Of a stretch of DNA of 14,095 nucleotides, positions 13,326 through 14,095 are shown in pieces (position 1 is the first letter of the stretch; each line of letters starts with the position of its first letter). A program made the position numbers and the translations under genes. Under the pieces are notes generated by a model. That model had not been told where the DNA came from. It worked only from the letters and a program-made list of their open reading frames with translations, and did not search any database. The stretch is from Planctomycetota bacterium (GTDB taxonomy: Bacteria; Planctomycetota; SZUA-567), in contig JAJBTL010000360.1 of the NCBI GenBank assembly GCA_020860865.1, forward strand, positions 4,175 through 18,269, in the 5' to 3' direction.

Positions 13326-14095
13326 TTAACGGCCAAGGATGGAATTAAACAGTTTACGTGCTTCGCGGACCGGGGTGAAACCGGTGACCGGTTCCCGTTC
13401 CCACTCCTCGCCCGGCGTCTCGTCCACGGCCGCCGGTTCTTCGACCGGCTTTTTCCTGTTCCGGAACAGTTTGGGTGAAAGGGCGGGCGGCCCGCTGTCC
13501 GAATCCGCCGACGCTACCGCTTTTTCCGTCGCCGTCTCATTCGCGGCGGCGTCCTTCCCGGACGTTGCCGCCGCGCCTTTCGCGGCCGCTCCTGGCAGGG
13601 AATCGGACTGCTTCTTGCCGGCCGCCATTGCCTCCGCCGCTTTCTTCATGGCCGGATCGTCCGACTCGTCCCGCGCCTTCACCACCGGCCGTTCGACCCG
13701 GTAGCCGCGCCGCTCGAGTTCGGCCAGTTCCTCCTCGTCGAACAGGCCCGGCGGCAGGGGGATGTTGGTCTTCGGCGGAATCCGGATTGATTCGACCTGA
13801 CCGGCCTGAAGCTTTCCGTCGCCCGTGGTTGCACCGACCGCTCCGGCCGCTCCGCTGGCGGCAGGCTTGGTGGCGGCGGCGAGTCGGCGCGGCGCTTTGC
13901 CGGCGGCAGGACGGACGCCGCTGGCCGGCACGACGATAAGGTCCGAGTCCTCGTCCCGGACAATAGCCTTCGGCCTGGTGATGGTGGGCTGGAAGTCGGT
14001 AATACTCCCTTTCCTGGCCTGGACCGGGGCCTCGGGCAGGACGTAGAGTCGGGCCTCGTCCGGGCGCGGCGCCTGGCTTGCGGCCTTCTCGGCGC
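13326..14095 (-). CDS. Ala/Pro-rich protein of unknown function, 5' end cut by window edge
   Basis: The frame stays open from the window edge to the TAA at 13328-13326, giving at least 256 C-terminal residues. The real start lies beyond 14095; a GTG at 13931 is just an internal Val. The protein is low-complexity and rich in Ala, Pro, Glu and Lys. It has a more ordered segment near the middle (IRIPPKTNIPLPPGLFDEEELAELERRGYRVERPVV) and a basic C-terminus (FTPVREARKLFNSILGR). There is no membrane segment in the visible part. I do not recognise a family. It lies about 300 bp upstream of the MCP gene on the same strand, and codon use matches the neighbours, so it is likely a genuine gene. Confidence 0.7.
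   Translation of the reverse strand, partial: AEKAASQAPRPDEARLYVLPEAPVQARKGSITDFQPTITRPKAIVRDEDSDLIVVPASGVRPAAGKAPRRLAAATKPAASGAAGAVGATTGDGKLQAGQVESIRIPPKTNIPLPPGLFDEEELAELERRGYRVERPVVKARDESDDPAMKKAAEAMAAGKKQSDSLPGAAAKGAAATSGKDAAANETATEKAVASADSDSGPPALSPKLFRNRKKPVEEPAAVDETPGEEWEREPVTGFTPVREARKLFNSILGR

Noticed and set aside
13326..13931. Start of the Ala/Pro-rich gene at GTG 13931
   Set aside because: The frame continues open to the window edge with similar composition (RLYVLPEAPVQARKG upstream), so the GTG is an internal codon and the gene is partial.

Overview
The window is about 14 kb of GC-rich bacterial chromosome with strong third-position C/G bias. It is densely packed with clear Shine-Dalgarno (SD) sites and intrinsic-type terminators. 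fliW-csrA, a membrane-spanning methyl-accepting chemotaxis protein, and housekeeping genes (purM, dprA) point to a motile, flagellated, free-living or host-associated bacterium. I cannot fix the phylum from the sequence. No phage, plasmid, insertion sequence, CRISPR, rRNA or tRNA is visible.

Layout. (1) 1-693, minus strand: fliW followed by an overlapping csrA cut by the window edge, a flagellar/post-transcriptional control pair. (2) 694-973: a divergent intergenic region with a good sigma70-type promoter (+) and a 21-bp-spaced direct repeat upstream of it. (3) 974-4149, plus strand: an MBL-fold hydrolase joined with zero gap to dprA, then purM, closed by a bidirectional terminator. (4) 4257-8182, minus strand: three co-directional genes, read as a trans-sulfuration PLP enzyme, an NhaC-type Na+/H+ antiporter and a GntR/FadR-type regulator. 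They are separated by long, structured intergenic regions that carry two diverged copies of a ~110-bp non-coding repeat, a 19-bp palindromic operator candidate and several stem-loops. (5) 8183-8748: a divergent region with a strong minus-strand promoter, a ~220-nt leader for the PLP enzyme and a stretch of lower-GC DNA without a recognisable gene. (6) 8749-10968, plus strand: an AraC-GNAT fusion overlapping (ATGA) a MATE efflux gene that is broken by two single-base frameshifts of the same kind, followed by a near-perfect terminator. (7) 11080-14095, minus strand: a chemotaxis receptor and, upstream of it, an Ala/Pro-rich protein of unknown function cut by the window edge.

How the genes fit together. 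FliW normally binds and antagonises CsrA. The AraC-GNAT/MATE pair looks like a sense-modify-export module, inactive or mis-sequenced in its transporter. The GntR regulator probably controls itself and perhaps nhaC and the PLP-enzyme gene, but the sequence does not show this directly. I see no convincing wholly new system. The best leads are the double frameshift in the MATE gene, the AraC-GNAT fusion, the paired intergenic repeats and the long leader of the PLP enzyme.
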